From positions 62,001-126,000 of the forward strand of contig JAJVIP010000027.1 of the NCBI GenBank assembly GCA_022072025.1: 64,000 nt of DNA, read 5' to 3'. This DNA comes from Elusimicrobiota bacterium (GTDB lineage: Bacteria > Elusimicrobiota > Elusimicrobia > F11). The notes under the pieces are model-generated. The model was not told the DNA's origin. It saw only the letters and a program-made list of their open reading frames with translations, and ran no database searches. Both the position numbers and the translations under genes were made by a program. How positions within the stretch are numbered: the stretch's first letter is position 1; every line of letters begins with the position of its first letter. This document shows positions 1-7,769 of the stretch, in pieces.

Positions 1-118
1 CTTCGTACCCGATGGGAACTCCACCTCGTGGCAGTGCCACAATGACGGGATTCTCATCCCTATACGAAGAGAGACGTTGTGCCAACTTACGCCCCGCTTC
101 AGATCGGTTTCGAAACAT
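1..118 (-). CDS. Phosphoribosyltransferase-family protein, partial (N-terminus only)
   Basis: Reading the minus strand from an ATG at 118 gives about 39 codons that run off the window edge. The peptide opens with [16 protein letters not shown] and continues to a [13 protein letters not shown] segment, which is characteristic of the predicted phosphoribosyltransferases that often neighbour dienelactone-hydrolase-like genes; one lies at 498-1214 here. The PRPP-binding loop would lie beyond the edge, so substrate cannot be judged. The start lies 10 bases after the end of the Hsp20 remnant. No strong ribosome binding site is visible. Confidence 0.72.
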   Translation of the reverse strand, partial: MFRNRSEAGRKLAQRLSSYRDENPVIVALPRGGVPIGYE

Positions 119-127
119 CGCGTTTCA

Positions 128-402
128 CTATTGCACTTTTATCTTTACGCTTTTGGGTTTTAACTCTTCGACGCGAGCCACCCGTATTCTTTATCTGTTT
201 CCTCAATGTCCACGGCTGGAAACCAACCGGCTTTTCCTCCTTCGAGATCAAAACCGAAATCCCGCCATCGGCGACCGCCATTAAAGACGTCTCCAAACAT
301 CTGAGACATGACGCGCTGCAAACCCCTCATCTCCTGGAAGGAATCCCAAAGAGCCCCTCTCGTTTGAACTTCTTTCTTTGCGACTTCTTTATCCTTTTCC
401 AT
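128..402 (-). pseudogene. Hsp20 small heat-shock protein remnant, alpha-crystallin core deleted
   Basis: An ATG at 402, preceded by a good GGGAGGT ribosome binding site, opens a reading frame with a normal Hsp20 N-terminal arm, ending in the entry to the alpha-crystallin domain (FPAVDIEETDKEY). The frame then stops at 160 after a few unrelated residues. In another frame the next codons read VARVEELKPKSVKIKVQ followed by a stop at 128, which is a typical Hsp20 C-terminal tail with its V/I-x-V/I motif. The roughly 80-residue core domain between these parts is missing. The simplest reading is an internal deletion that also broke the frame. A short N-terminal peptide could still be made, but not a working chaperone. 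Confidence 0.7.
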
Positions 403-497
403 AACACTACCTCCCTGCAGGTCTGTGAGCCCCACCACCGGAACTCTAAAAACTTTTTATGAAAGATCCGCTCTCGTCACTATGACAGGCATCATAG

Positions 498-1214
498 ATG
501 TCGAATTTCCTGAATGCTTCAATGTTATTCATGAAAACAATTTCGGAAAAAACAGAAATTCAGATCCCGATAGGAAAGGCGAATCTCTTAGGAGATTTGG
601 TTGTTCCGAAAAGTCCACAGGGTGTCGTTCTATTTGCCCATGGATCAGGTAGCAGCCGCCACAGCCCTCGCAATCAATTCGTGGCACAGCTTCTCAATCA
701 AGCGGGGTTTGCGACTTTGTTGATGGATTTATTAACCGAAGAGGAGGAAGAAGAAGATCGATGGAGAGGGCATCTCCGATTTGATGTAAAAATGTTGGCC
801 AAGCGGTTGATTCCTGCCACGGATTGGTTGAATCGACATCCGCAAACGAGGGATCTCCAAGTTGGTTATTTTGGAGCCAGCACAGGGAGCGCGGCCGCTC
901 TCATCGCGGCGCCAGAACGAACAGGTTTGGTAAAAGCCATTGTTTCAAGAGGGGGGCGCCCGGATATGGCGGATGAGGCGTTACCTCGGATTCTCGTTCC
1001 AACCCTGCTCATTGTGGGCGGTCTTGATACGCCGGTGATCGAGCTTAATAGAGAAGCTTTTGAAAAAATGACGATCAAAGAGAAACAGTTAGAAATTGTG
1101 GCGGGCGCCACTCATTTGTTTGAGGAACCGGGAACATTGAAAGAAGTCGCGCGTCTCGCCACTCAGTGGTTTGACCGATATCTTGGATCTTCCCGAGTCA
1201 TTCCTTCCAGGTGA
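498..1214 (+). CDS. Dienelactone-hydrolase-like alpha/beta hydrolase
   Basis: The 238-residue protein has a complete alpha/beta-hydrolase pattern: an oxyanion-side HGSGSSRHSPRN loop early on, a nucleophile elbow GASTGS, an acid in GGLDTPV and a histidine in GATHLFEEPG. This matches the small cytosolic DLH-type hydrolases commonly found beside predicted phosphoribosyltransferases, as here. The natural substrate is unknown. There is no signal peptide. The ATG at 498 gives the longest frame; an in-frame ATG at 531 would fit the usual family N-terminus (a short strand leading to LxGxLxxP) equally well, and neither has a clear ribosome binding site. The gene diverges from the hsp20 remnant. Confidence 0.8.
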   Translation: MSNFLNASMLFMKTISEKTEIQIPIGKANLLGDLVVPKSPQGVVLFAHGSGSSRHSPRNQFVAQLLNQAGFATLLMDLLTEEEEEEDRWRGHLRFDVKMLAKRLIPATDWLNRHPQTRDLQVGYFGASTGSAAALIAAPERTGLVKAIVSRGGRPDMADEALPRILVPTLLIVGGLDTPVIELNREAFEKMTIKEKQLEIVAGATHLFEEPGTLKEVARLATQWFDRYLGSSRVIPSR

Positions 1215-1215
1215 C

Positions 1216-1353
1216 CTAATTAACCAAGGTGTTTATAGGCTCAGAATGATTGTGCTGTCTTGATTCCCACAACGAAATGAGAACGGCCAACACCAATATA
1301 GCGACTATGACGCCAAGCGAAACCGCCAATGGCCCAACCCGCTCGCGGTCCAA
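1216..1353 (-). CDS. Possible 45-residue single-pass membrane protein
   Basis: On the minus strand a TTG at 1353, directly after an in-frame stop, opens 45 codons ending in TAG at 1216. The peptide has a charged start (DRER) followed by about 22 uninterrupted hydrophobic residues ending in SLW, then a polar tail. That is a convincing transmembrane helix for a chance frame. No Shine-Dalgarno sequence is visible, and the family is not recognised. It ends one base from the convergent hydrolase stop. Confidence 0.35.
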   Translation of the reverse strand: MDRERVGPLAVSLGVIVAILVLAVLISLWESRQHNHSEPINTLVN

Positions 1354-1627
1354 TTATGCAAACGTTTCGAGTAAAAAATTGAAGGAGAAAAGTTCTTTTT
1401 TCAGCAAGCGCCTGCCTATCGACAAAGGGCGGAGACTGAAAAGAACTCTCACAATTTCAACTGGAATCGAACGCCGGAGAATCATACAATCCCGCCTTCT
1501 TCGTACCGTCCCCCATAACTTTAGCGAAGGGGGACGACCATCGCCTTAATAGTTACGTTGAATCGGAACGATTGGCCAGCCTGCCGACCTTCGCTCCGAT
1601 TCGCCAAAGGCAAAGCGGAGCGAAGGT
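1354..1627. other. Intergenic stretch with inverted repeats, no supported gene
   Basis: I see no convincing coding frame here; the open frame at 1250-1549 on the plus strand has low-complexity, basic content and no start signal. The stretch holds two inverted repeats listed separately and leads into tRNA-Pro. Confidence 0.6.
1507..1536. repeat. 8-bp inverted repeat (CGTCCCCC / GGGGGACG)
   Basis: Perfect arms at 1507-1514 and 1529-1536 flank a 14-base loop. No T-run follows on either strand, so it does not look like an intrinsic terminator. Confidence 0.5.
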
Positions 1628-1630
1628 CGG
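1584..1630. repeat. 15-bp perfect inverted repeat invading the tRNA-Pro acceptor arm
   Basis: The arms CCGACCTTCGCTCCG (1584-1598) and CGGAGCGAAGGTCGG (1616-1630) are exact complements with a 17-base loop. The right arm runs three bases into the tRNA-Pro gene, and the acceptor sequence CGGAGCG occurs at both 1616-1622 and 1628-1634. The left arm repeats the last eight bases of the tRNA (CGCTCCGA). It could be a processing or regulatory hairpin, or debris of an element that used the tRNA as its target. Confidence 0.7.
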
Positions 1631-1699
1631 AGCGTAGCGTAGTGGTAGCGCGCACCCTTGGGGTGGGTGAGGTCGTGGGTTCAATTCCCACCGCTCCGA
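1628..1699 (+). tRNA. tRNA-Pro (anticodon GGG)
   Basis: Acceptor arms CGGAGCG (1628-1634) and CGCTCCG (1692-1698) pair fully and A1699 is the discriminator. The anticodon stem is CACCC/GGGTG with loop TTGGGGT, giving anticodon GGG. The T stem is GTGGG/CCCAC with loop TTCAATT. A first pair C-G and a CGG start are usual for bacterial tRNA-Pro. CCA is not encoded (AAT follows). It reads CCC and CCU codons and complements the CGG isoacceptor at 52574-52647. Confidence 0.93.
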
Positions 1700-1719
1700 A
1701 ATATTTTCGCCGGTCCATT

Positions 1720-1818
1720 CCGGAGACATAGGTGACAGTTTATACCGGAGACCAGCTTTGCCCAGTCAAAAACGCAATACCCGCCTCAATTTTTATGGGC
1801 AATATACCGGCAGTTTAT
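1720..1818. repeat. Short direct-repeat cluster downstream of tRNA-Pro, possible mobile-element remnant
   Basis: CCGGAGAC occurs at 1720-1727 and 1745-1752, TATACCGG at 1741-1748 and 1803-1810, and CAGTTTAT at 1736-1743 and 1811-1818. Such interleaved short repeats next to a tRNA resemble the ends of an insertion sequence, but no transposase fragment is present. Confidence 0.3.
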
Positions 1819-1844
1819 CGGCAAGGCCACAATCGCTGTTTAAT

Positions 1845-3029
1845 TCACCGCATTTTTTCTAGCAACTCAATCACATCCTCTGCCAGCGCCTCCTGACCGG
1901 CCCGGTTCAGATGCTTCCAATCATAGGGGCCATGAACGAATTGAGTTTTGGCCAGTTGGGACAGGCGAGGACGAGTGTCCACCAAAGGTACATTCAAATC
2001 CTTCGCCACTTGTTCAATCAGATTGAATATTTTTTCGCTGGCGACGGGGATATTACCAGTGGGATAGTCAATTTTAATGGTTTCATAGGCCTGAATGATG
2101 ATCATTTTGCTATGCCATTCATAAACGGTACTGGGCGAGGGCACATAGACGATTCCAAAACGTGCGTTCGGAAATTCTGATTTTAAAAGGGCCAGACAGG
2201 ATTTAAAAACATGGGCCCCAATTCTTCGCTGGGTGTCGGTCATGTCAAGCCCAGGAGAAAGCATGCCGTCTGGGATGGGACGAATATGTCCATTCACGAT
2301 GATTTTATTGACCCTTCCCACTCTTTCAGGATCGGAAGGAAAGCGGGGCCCGTCTTTCAAATACTTGTAGAAATTGATGAATGCGCGGCCAATAAAATTA
2401 GCAGCCTGAAGATTATAAACCAAATGAAAATTCGAAGCCCGGTTGTACCGAAGATCCTTCTTTTGAGCCACTTCTCTTAAATATTTATTAAAGACGATTT
2501 CATCATAAATCATCTTTTCATCCAGGGAGGGGGAAAACCTTTTTCTTAAATCCCGGAGAGAGTCGCTAAAATCATTTCCCTCGAAAAAGTAAACGATGAT
2601 GTCCTGGGGAGCGGCCATCTTCATCCCCATTAACCTATTGATGTACCGATAAAAGGCGGGCAAATTCCCCAACAGATAACGCTGAGGAGCCGCGCCACTG
2701 GAACCCAACGCGATCACATCCCGGCCCGTTCTCTCATGCAAAATATTCGCGCTATGAAAGGGTCCATTGCGGCTTTGGTCTGCCTCGATATACCAATCCC
2801 CCATACCTTCCGCGTTGGAATCTCCAAGGATGGCAATGTATTCACGTGGAATAATTTCCCGTTTCGAGATCTGAGAAAGTGGACGAAAATTGGGCTCGAT
2901 ATTCCACTGGGCCCGGAGAGGAATCCGCATGATGTTCAAACGAAAAATGGGTTCCAACCCAACAAACACAACGACCAGAGAACCAACCATCAAAGATATT
3001 TTTAAAAAAAATAATCTACTTATTCTCAA
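1845..3029 (-). CDS. SGNH/GDSL-type hydrolase, membrane-anchored
   Basis: This 394-residue protein has an N-terminal signal anchor (about residues 7-25) and an SGNH hydrolase domain. The block I motif is ILGDSNAEG with the likely nucleophile serine, block III is EGNDF, and the C-terminal DWKHLN supplies the Asp and His of the catalytic triad. Proteins of this kind remove or add acyl groups on surface glycans or lipids. It is the last gene of a four-gene operon; its start overlaps the upstream stop by 4 bases (3026-3029). With the neighbouring sulfatase-fold proteins it points to tailoring of a surface polymer, though the substrate cannot be named. Confidence 0.72.
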   Translation of the reverse strand: MRISRLFFLKISLMVGSLVVVFVGLEPIFRLNIMRIPLRAQWNIEPNFRPLSQISKREIIPREYIAILGDSNAEGMGDWYIEADQSRNGPFHSANILHERTGRDVIALGSSGAAPQRYLLGNLPAFYRYINRLMGMKMAAPQDIIVYFFEGNDFSDSLRDLRKRFSPSLDEKMIYDEIVFNKYLREVAQKKDLRYNRASNFHLVYNLQAANFIGRAFINFYKYLKDGPRFPSDPERVGRVNKIIVNGHIRPIPDGMLSPGLDMTDTQRRIGAHVFKSCLALLKSEFPNARFGIVYVPSPSTVYEWHSKMIIIQAYETIKIDYPTGNIPVASEKIFNLIEQVAKDLNVPLVDTRPRLSQLAKTQFVHGPYDWKHLNRAGQEALAEDVIELLEKMR

Positions 3030-4462
3030 TCACCCTTTCTTAATCTTCTTTTAATGAATCCCGGAACTTTTCCTAATGGTATTTTGGAGGTAAGCGCCAA
3101 GGAAAAATCAACTCCTGAAATATTTCCCAAAGTTGATTTGACAGATACCAATGACAAAATAGTCGGTCCAATATCAAACAATTCCACATCTGAATCCAAT
3201 ATCTCTCTAGGTTCCATCGCTGGACTATAAAATACTATCGGGACTTGAACCGTTGGATCGGCTGTTTGGTAAGTTATTTTTTGTTCCAATAGTGGGGTCA
3301 ATTCATATCTATAGGGGGAATAAATAACCACCAGGGGAGGCATCGGTTGATTCTCTTGTGCCAGTTGAACAATTGATGACATCAAATCATCAATTGATTG
3401 AGTAATGCGATGATACAAGGCCTTCCCTTCTTCATTCTCGACATTGCGCTTGGTTTTAACCATGTCTTCAAACGCTGTTATTTCGATCATCAGAAAAAAA
3501 GGACTTGAATCAATTTCTCTTAATCTTTCCACAACCTCCATCTGTATTCCTTTGAGGGAATCATCCCGTTTGGTGTAGTAGAAAAAATGATCGAATCCTT
3601 CGGCAAACCCCATATCCGGAGTCATTCCACCAAAACCAACAAAAGCATAGGTTGTGTATCCGGACCTTTGAAAAGATTGCGCTATAGAGGAAAATTTCTT
3701 TTCGGGCCTATACAAAGTGGGAGTTAAAGGAATTCCATGCTCCTCCCATGCAAGACCGGACAGCAGAGAGGCTTGGGCCCCCCAAGGATGTCTTGCTGAA
3801 GAATGACCAAAAGGGATAGTAATTGCTTCATTTTTTAATTTGGAAATAAAGGGGGTTTCAGTATTAAGAAAGGCTTCGGTCCCCCAACCGTTCACTGAAA
3901 ACAAAATAACGCTTTGTTTATTTGATTTTTTGGGAATTTTGACCACGGAATGAACACCCAAACCCGAAACATCTCGTTTCATGATTCCGCTCGAGGCTTG
4001 AATTGAAAATCGATTAAACTCAATCTGCCTTGAATAAGTGAAAGTCGAAAGCACCAGATCATGCCAATCAGAAATTTCGGGCTCAAAATATTTTAAATTT
4101 TCCCGCATTATTAATTTTGAGGGTTTTTTCGGAATTTCCAACTCAGCTGTGAACAGAACCCTGACATCTTCTTCAAAGGGCTTTTGAGGAACGATGGCAT
4201 AACCGCATAAAACTCTATCTCCACGATCCACTGTTAGCTGAAACTGATCAGGCCGAACATCCCGAAAAAGGAGCCATTTTTCATCGCCACGAAGAAATTC
4301 GGCCCCGTATTTTTTGGGCCACTTCAAAAAACCAAGTTCGGGAACTTCGCCAATAAGGATTTTTTTTTGAGGAGTGGGCGGTTGAGCCGCCAAGGGGAAA
4401 AGAAAAAAAATACATCCATAGAGACAGAGCAAAGTTTTCTTTCGAAAAAACACTTGAATCAC
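3026..4462 (-). CDS. Secreted sulfatase-fold protein with degenerate metal site
   Basis: The 478-residue protein starts with a signal peptide (basic FRKK, hydrophobic core, cut near LAAQ). The C-terminal 280 residues follow the alkaline phosphatase/sulfatase order: a VILFSVNGWG strand, TPFISKL, a P-rich segment leading to SLLSGLAWEEHG, and the terminal DIGPTILSLV helix. However the usual first-strand Asp is Asn (VNGWG), the CxPSR-type sulfatase signature is absent, and no DHG motif is visible (VVIYSPYRYE sits there). The protein may therefore be non-catalytic or use altered chemistry. The gene overlaps both neighbours by 4 bases, so its product is probably made in fixed ratio with the membrane sulfatase-fold partner upstream. 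Confidence 0.65.
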   Translation of the reverse strand: MIQVFFRKKTLLCLYGCIFFLFPLAAQPPTPQKKILIGEVPELGFLKWPKKYGAEFLRGDEKWLLFRDVRPDQFQLTVDRGDRVLCGYAIVPQKPFEEDVRVLFTAELEIPKKPSKLIMRENLKYFEPEISDWHDLVLSTFTYSRQIEFNRFSIQASSGIMKRDVSGLGVHSVVKIPKKSNKQSVILFSVNGWGTEAFLNTETPFISKLKNEAITIPFGHSSARHPWGAQASLLSGLAWEEHGIPLTPTLYRPEKKFSSIAQSFQRSGYTTYAFVGFGGMTPDMGFAEGFDHFFYYTKRDDSLKGIQMEVVERLREIDSSPFFLMIEITAFEDMVKTKRNVENEEGKALYHRITQSIDDLMSSIVQLAQENQPMPPLVVIYSPYRYELTPLLEQKITYQTADPTVQVPIVFYSPAMEPREILDSDVELFDIGPTILSLVSVKSTLGNISGVDFSLALTSKIPLGKVPGFIKRRLRKGD

Positions 4463-6114
4463 AATTTCCTCATGAGTTTAAAATCAGAATCATGTCGATA
4501 GGTAAAACTGCCATGTTCCGATCGGATAAAAATATCAATGGGACGATCAGCTGAATCTCCGTTCGAATTTGCGGTGATTGGAACTCCATGAAAACCATAG
4601 GTTTCAGGAAAACGCCCCACATGTTCTACCACGGTGGGCAATATATCGATTTGTTGAATAGGAGACCGTATGATACGCCCTTCTTTTTGGCCGGGTCTTT
4701 TTATGACGAGTAAAATCCGAGAGAGTTCGGGAAGATATGGCAACTCATCTTGGCCGTATTCATAAGAAATAGCCGGATCGTATCCCGTGTCCGCCACCAA
4801 AACAATAAGAGCCTTGTCATAGACACCAGCAGTCTTCAAATTTGAAATTAATTCCCCGAGACCTTGATCAAAGTCTTTTAGATGGGAGTGAATCTTTTCA
4901 AGTTCATGTGAAAACTCCACTGCGGTACGGCCCCTGAGGGGGGTCGACTCCATCGGAGGACTGTCGGATAACCAACAATGCATAATGTAAAGGTTGGGAT
5001 TGTCGCGTTCTCGATTGACAATTTTCTCCAGAAAACCGATCTGATTGAATCCCATCTTTACAATCTCATCGCGTGATAACCCCTGGCCATCTCCCCATAA
5101 ATCCCGGCGAGGATCAAAATTCCAGCGATACAATCCCATACGTTGTTGGACTTCCATAGGCAAAACGGTTTTTAGCCATGTTTTATACCAACTTGAAATG
5201 ATTTTCATCCTTGTTAATTTTGACGTTCGATAGGAGGTATAGGTTGTCATCATTGAGGGATCAGCAAAACCGGCCAGCATATCTGTGATTCCGTATATTT
5301 TGTTGTGACCTAATATATCTCGAATATCGGGAGTACTCTTCCATTCGGGCCCTGCCCACAAAGCGGACTCCCACCTTCCCGTGTACATCATTTGAAGAGA
5401 AACAACCGTAGAATTGCTGTTGGCATAGGCTTTTTCATAGAAATCCGCATCTTCGGCAAAAGCCGCCAAATTGGGAAAGTGGTCTTTTAAAATCCTTCCA
5501 TGGCGATCAGTAAAATAGGTGAAAACAAGTTTTTCAAAACTTAAAAAAAAGACGGGAGGGAGGGGGGGACCATCATCAACAACTCTGATTTGAGGGGGCA
5601 CTTGATCCTTGGCAGTGGACGATCCGATGCGATGGGGGGACACTTCCCAATAACACCAGGCAAATAAAACCAATGTCCCCAAGGCCAACACCCGAAAAAT
5701 TTCTTTCACAAATCGATGGAGTAAAAATGAAACCAGTCCGATCGCTATAAAAATCGTTGAATTTATGAAAAGGGGAGGGTATGGAAACGAAATTCGTCTT
5801 GCATCCAAAAAATAGATTACTTGAGCCCCCAGAAAATAGGCAATCAGAGCTGAGAAGAGAAGCCGTCCCAGAAAGGGCAACTTTTGAAAAAAGATTGCCA
5901 AAATGGACCCTATCAAAAGAGGAATGAGAACGAAGGTCATCAAAGAGAACTCAATAAAGGCGAGAGAATCCCAACAGCCCAAATAAAAAGTCTGAGGGTC
6001 ATCGATGATCATTTTGATCAAGGGGAGCTGAAAATAAAAGGTGGTGAGTCCGAACCCCAACAAAACATCAAGAAAAAAGACTTTTTTTGAAATGTGATTT
6101 TTGACGGAAGGCAT
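4459..6114 (-). CDS. LTA-synthase-like membrane protein of the sulfatase superfamily
   Basis: The first about 155 residues contain four or five hydrophobic helices, followed by an extracytoplasmic sulfatase-fold domain. Visible landmarks are FFLSFEKLVF (first strand, with Glu where Asp is usual), FPNLAAFAEDADFYEKAYANSNSTVVSLQMMYTGRW (threonine as candidate nucleophile), LIVLVADTGYD (in place of SDHG) and the closing IDILPTVVEHVG. This topology matches lipoteichoic-acid synthase and phosphoglycerol transferases, which use a Thr nucleophile and a Mn ion. Several metal ligands look substituted, so activity is uncertain. Its start codon overlaps the preceding stop by one base (TAATG at 6114). Confidence 0.68.
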   Translation of the reverse strand: MPSVKNHISKKVFFLDVLLGFGLTTFYFQLPLIKMIIDDPQTFYLGCWDSLAFIEFSLMTFVLIPLLIGSILAIFFQKLPFLGRLLFSALIAYFLGAQVIYFLDARRISFPYPPLFINSTIFIAIGLVSFLLHRFVKEIFRVLALGTLVLFAWCYWEVSPHRIGSSTAKDQVPPQIRVVDDGPPLPPVFFLSFEKLVFTYFTDRHGRILKDHFPNLAAFAEDADFYEKAYANSNSTVVSLQMMYTGRWESALWAGPEWKSTPDIRDILGHNKIYGITDMLAGFADPSMMTTYTSYRTSKLTRMKIISSWYKTWLKTVLPMEVQQRMGLYRWNFDPRRDLWGDGQGLSRDEIVKMGFNQIGFLEKIVNRERDNPNLYIMHCWLSDSPPMESTPLRGRTAVEFSHELEKIHSHLKDFDQGLGELISNLKTAGVYDKALIVLVADTGYDPAISYEYGQDELPYLPELSRILLVIKRPGQKEGRIIRSPIQQIDILPTVVEHVGRFPETYGFHGVPITANSNGDSADRPIDIFIRSEHGSFTYRHDSDFKLMRKL

Positions 6115-6305
6115 TAATTATCTGAGGATTTCTTAAAAACCCCTTTAATTTTTTTCCAGTAGATGCGAAATGCCACGACCAGTCCCGCCACACCCCCCGC
6201 CAAAAGTTGCAACAACAAACTTCCCGATCCAGGGTCCATATAAGCAAAGCATGTGCCAGAAAACCCATAAAAAAGTACGATGGCCCACAATGAAATTTTT
6301 CGCAT
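6114..6305 (-). CDS. 63-residue membrane protein with YMDPGSG motif
   Basis: This small protein has a signal-like hydrophobic start ending at CFA, then YMDPGSGSLLLQLL, a second hydrophobic helix and a basic tail (WKKIKGVFKK). The short YxDPGSGS family is widespread beside sulfatase or phosphoglycerol-transferase-type genes, which is the context here. Its function is unknown. An AAGGAGA ribosome binding site precedes the ATG at 6305. It is first in the operon running down to 1845 and diverges from the methyltransferase gene. Confidence 0.8.
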   Translation of the reverse strand: MRKISLWAIVLFYGFSGTCFAYMDPGSGSLLLQLLAGGVAGLVVAFRIYWKKIKGVFKKSSDN

Positions 6306-6347
6306 CCAGTCTCCTTCTTAAATATATTTTTTCACATTGAGGACGCG

Positions 6348-7769
6348 ATGATAATCGATGAGCCGCGATCAAACAAGAGGAACTTTTCAACAAACCCGAA
6401 CCTAAGCAACACGGACTTCCGCCTTTCTTTTAAAGACCCATCGGGAAGCGTTTTTCGTCGAGGCAACCGAATTCTTCGGCCGCTCACAGAAGATGGTCGC
6501 CGGGTTTGGACCACTCTACAATCCGCCCCTTTTTTTAATACCTACATCAAAGAGGGCCGACTGATCCCCACTCAAGAAGCCGCGGGGGAACCGCCCATCA
6601 CGCTTGAACATCCTCTGATCCCATTTATTTCCTATTCCTATGAATGGCCTGCCTCCATGTTACGGGATGCGGCGCTTCTTCAGCTTTCAATCCTCGCCGA
6701 TATTATCCCGATGGGATTTATCCTTAAAGACGCGCCCTCATTCAATGTGCAATTCATGGGAACCCGTCCCCTCTTTATTGATCCGATGTCTTTTGATCGT
6801 CATCAAGAAGGGGACGCCTGGGCCGGATATGGAGAGTTTTGTGATTCTTTACTCAACCCTTTGCTTCTGTTCACGCACAAAGGGATTCCCTATCACCCCT
6901 GGCTACGCGGGGGGCTGGGAAGAATCCCCATTGAAGAATGTGCTTCAGTGTTTTCCCTTCCTGATTACCTGAAGTCAGGTGTTTTTGTTCATATCCTTCT
7001 AAGATCCCTTCTCCACAAAAAAGTGACCCGACCTGATCAACTCAGCCGTCGCGAGCTTCAATCTGTGGGAATTCCCAAAGACGTGCTTTTAAAAAACATA
7101 AAGAGCCTGCGAAAAACAATCGAAAATCTCAAATGGCCACAGCTGGGAAAGGGGGGATGGTCATCTTATATGGAATCGGAATGCCCTTACACCGATAAAG
7201 AACGGGGACTGAAAAATGAAAAGATTTCACGGGTTCTCTCTGGGCTTAAACCTCAATTGCTGTGGGATTTTGGGTGTAACACAGGGGAATATTCCGAAAT
7301 CGCCAGCCGATATTCCGACCTGGTGGTGGCCTTTGACAGTGATCACGGCACGATCGAACGATGTGTGCAAAACCTGAGGGAAAAGAGGATTTCAAATGTA
7401 CTCCCCTTGGTGATGGACCTTGCCAATCCAACTCCCAACCAGGGATGGAATTTCCGAGAACGTTTTTCTTTATTGGCGCGGGGAACGCCCCAAGCCGTTT
7501 TGGCCTTGGCCGTGGGCCATCATTTGGCGGTCAAAGCAAGAATCCCTCTTGACGAACAATTAACCTTTTTGGCGTCACTAAGTCCCCTAACAATTTTTGA
7601 ATATGTGGATAAGTCAGACGCCAATTTCAAACGGATATCGACCAATACAGGCGTTGAATACCCTGATTACAATCGCGAATCGATGGATCACTTGGCTCGG
7701 AAACTATTTAAAAAAGTGGAGAAAACCGACATCACACCCACCCGAACCCTCTACATATTAGAGCGGTAA
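6348..7769 (+). CDS. Class I SAM-dependent methyltransferase (large, two-part)
   Basis: The 473-residue protein has an N-terminal part of about 290 residues resembling nodulation-type methyltransferase leaders (PFISYSYEWPASMLRDAAL) and a C-terminal Rossmann methyltransferase domain. Motif I is LLWDFGCNTGEYS (about residue 304) and the acidic ribose-binding end of strand 2 is VVAFDSD. A GAGG ribosome binding site lies 6 bases before the ATG. It is transcribed away from the envelope operon and overlaps the convergent glycosyltransferase gene by 19 bases. Methylation of a surface glycan or lipid precursor fits the context, but this is inference. Confidence 0.72.
   Translation: MIIDEPRSNKRNFSTNPNLSNTDFRLSFKDPSGSVFRRGNRILRPLTEDGRRVWTTLQSAPFFNTYIKEGRLIPTQEAAGEPPITLEHPLIPFISYSYEWPASMLRDAALLQLSILADIIPMGFILKDAPSFNVQFMGTRPLFIDPMSFDRHQEGDAWAGYGEFCDSLLNPLLLFTHKGIPYHPWLRGGLGRIPIEECASVFSLPDYLKSGVFVHILLRSLLHKKVTRPDQLSRRELQSVGIPKDVLLKNIKSLRKTIENLKWPQLGKGGWSSYMESECPYTDKERGLKNEKISRVLSGLKPQLLWDFGCNTGEYSEIASRYSDLVVAFDSDHGTIERCVQNLREKRISNVLPLVMDLANPTPNQGWNFRERFSLLARGTPQAVLALAVGHHLAVKARIPLDEQLTFLASLSPLTIFEYVDKSDANFKRISTNTGVEYPDYNRESMDHLARKLFKKVEKTDITPTRTLYILER

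Noticed and set aside
1250-1549. 99-codon plus-strand open frame
   Set aside because: Low-complexity basic and polar composition, no ribosome binding site, no family resemblance; the opposite strand of its first part encodes a better membrane helix.
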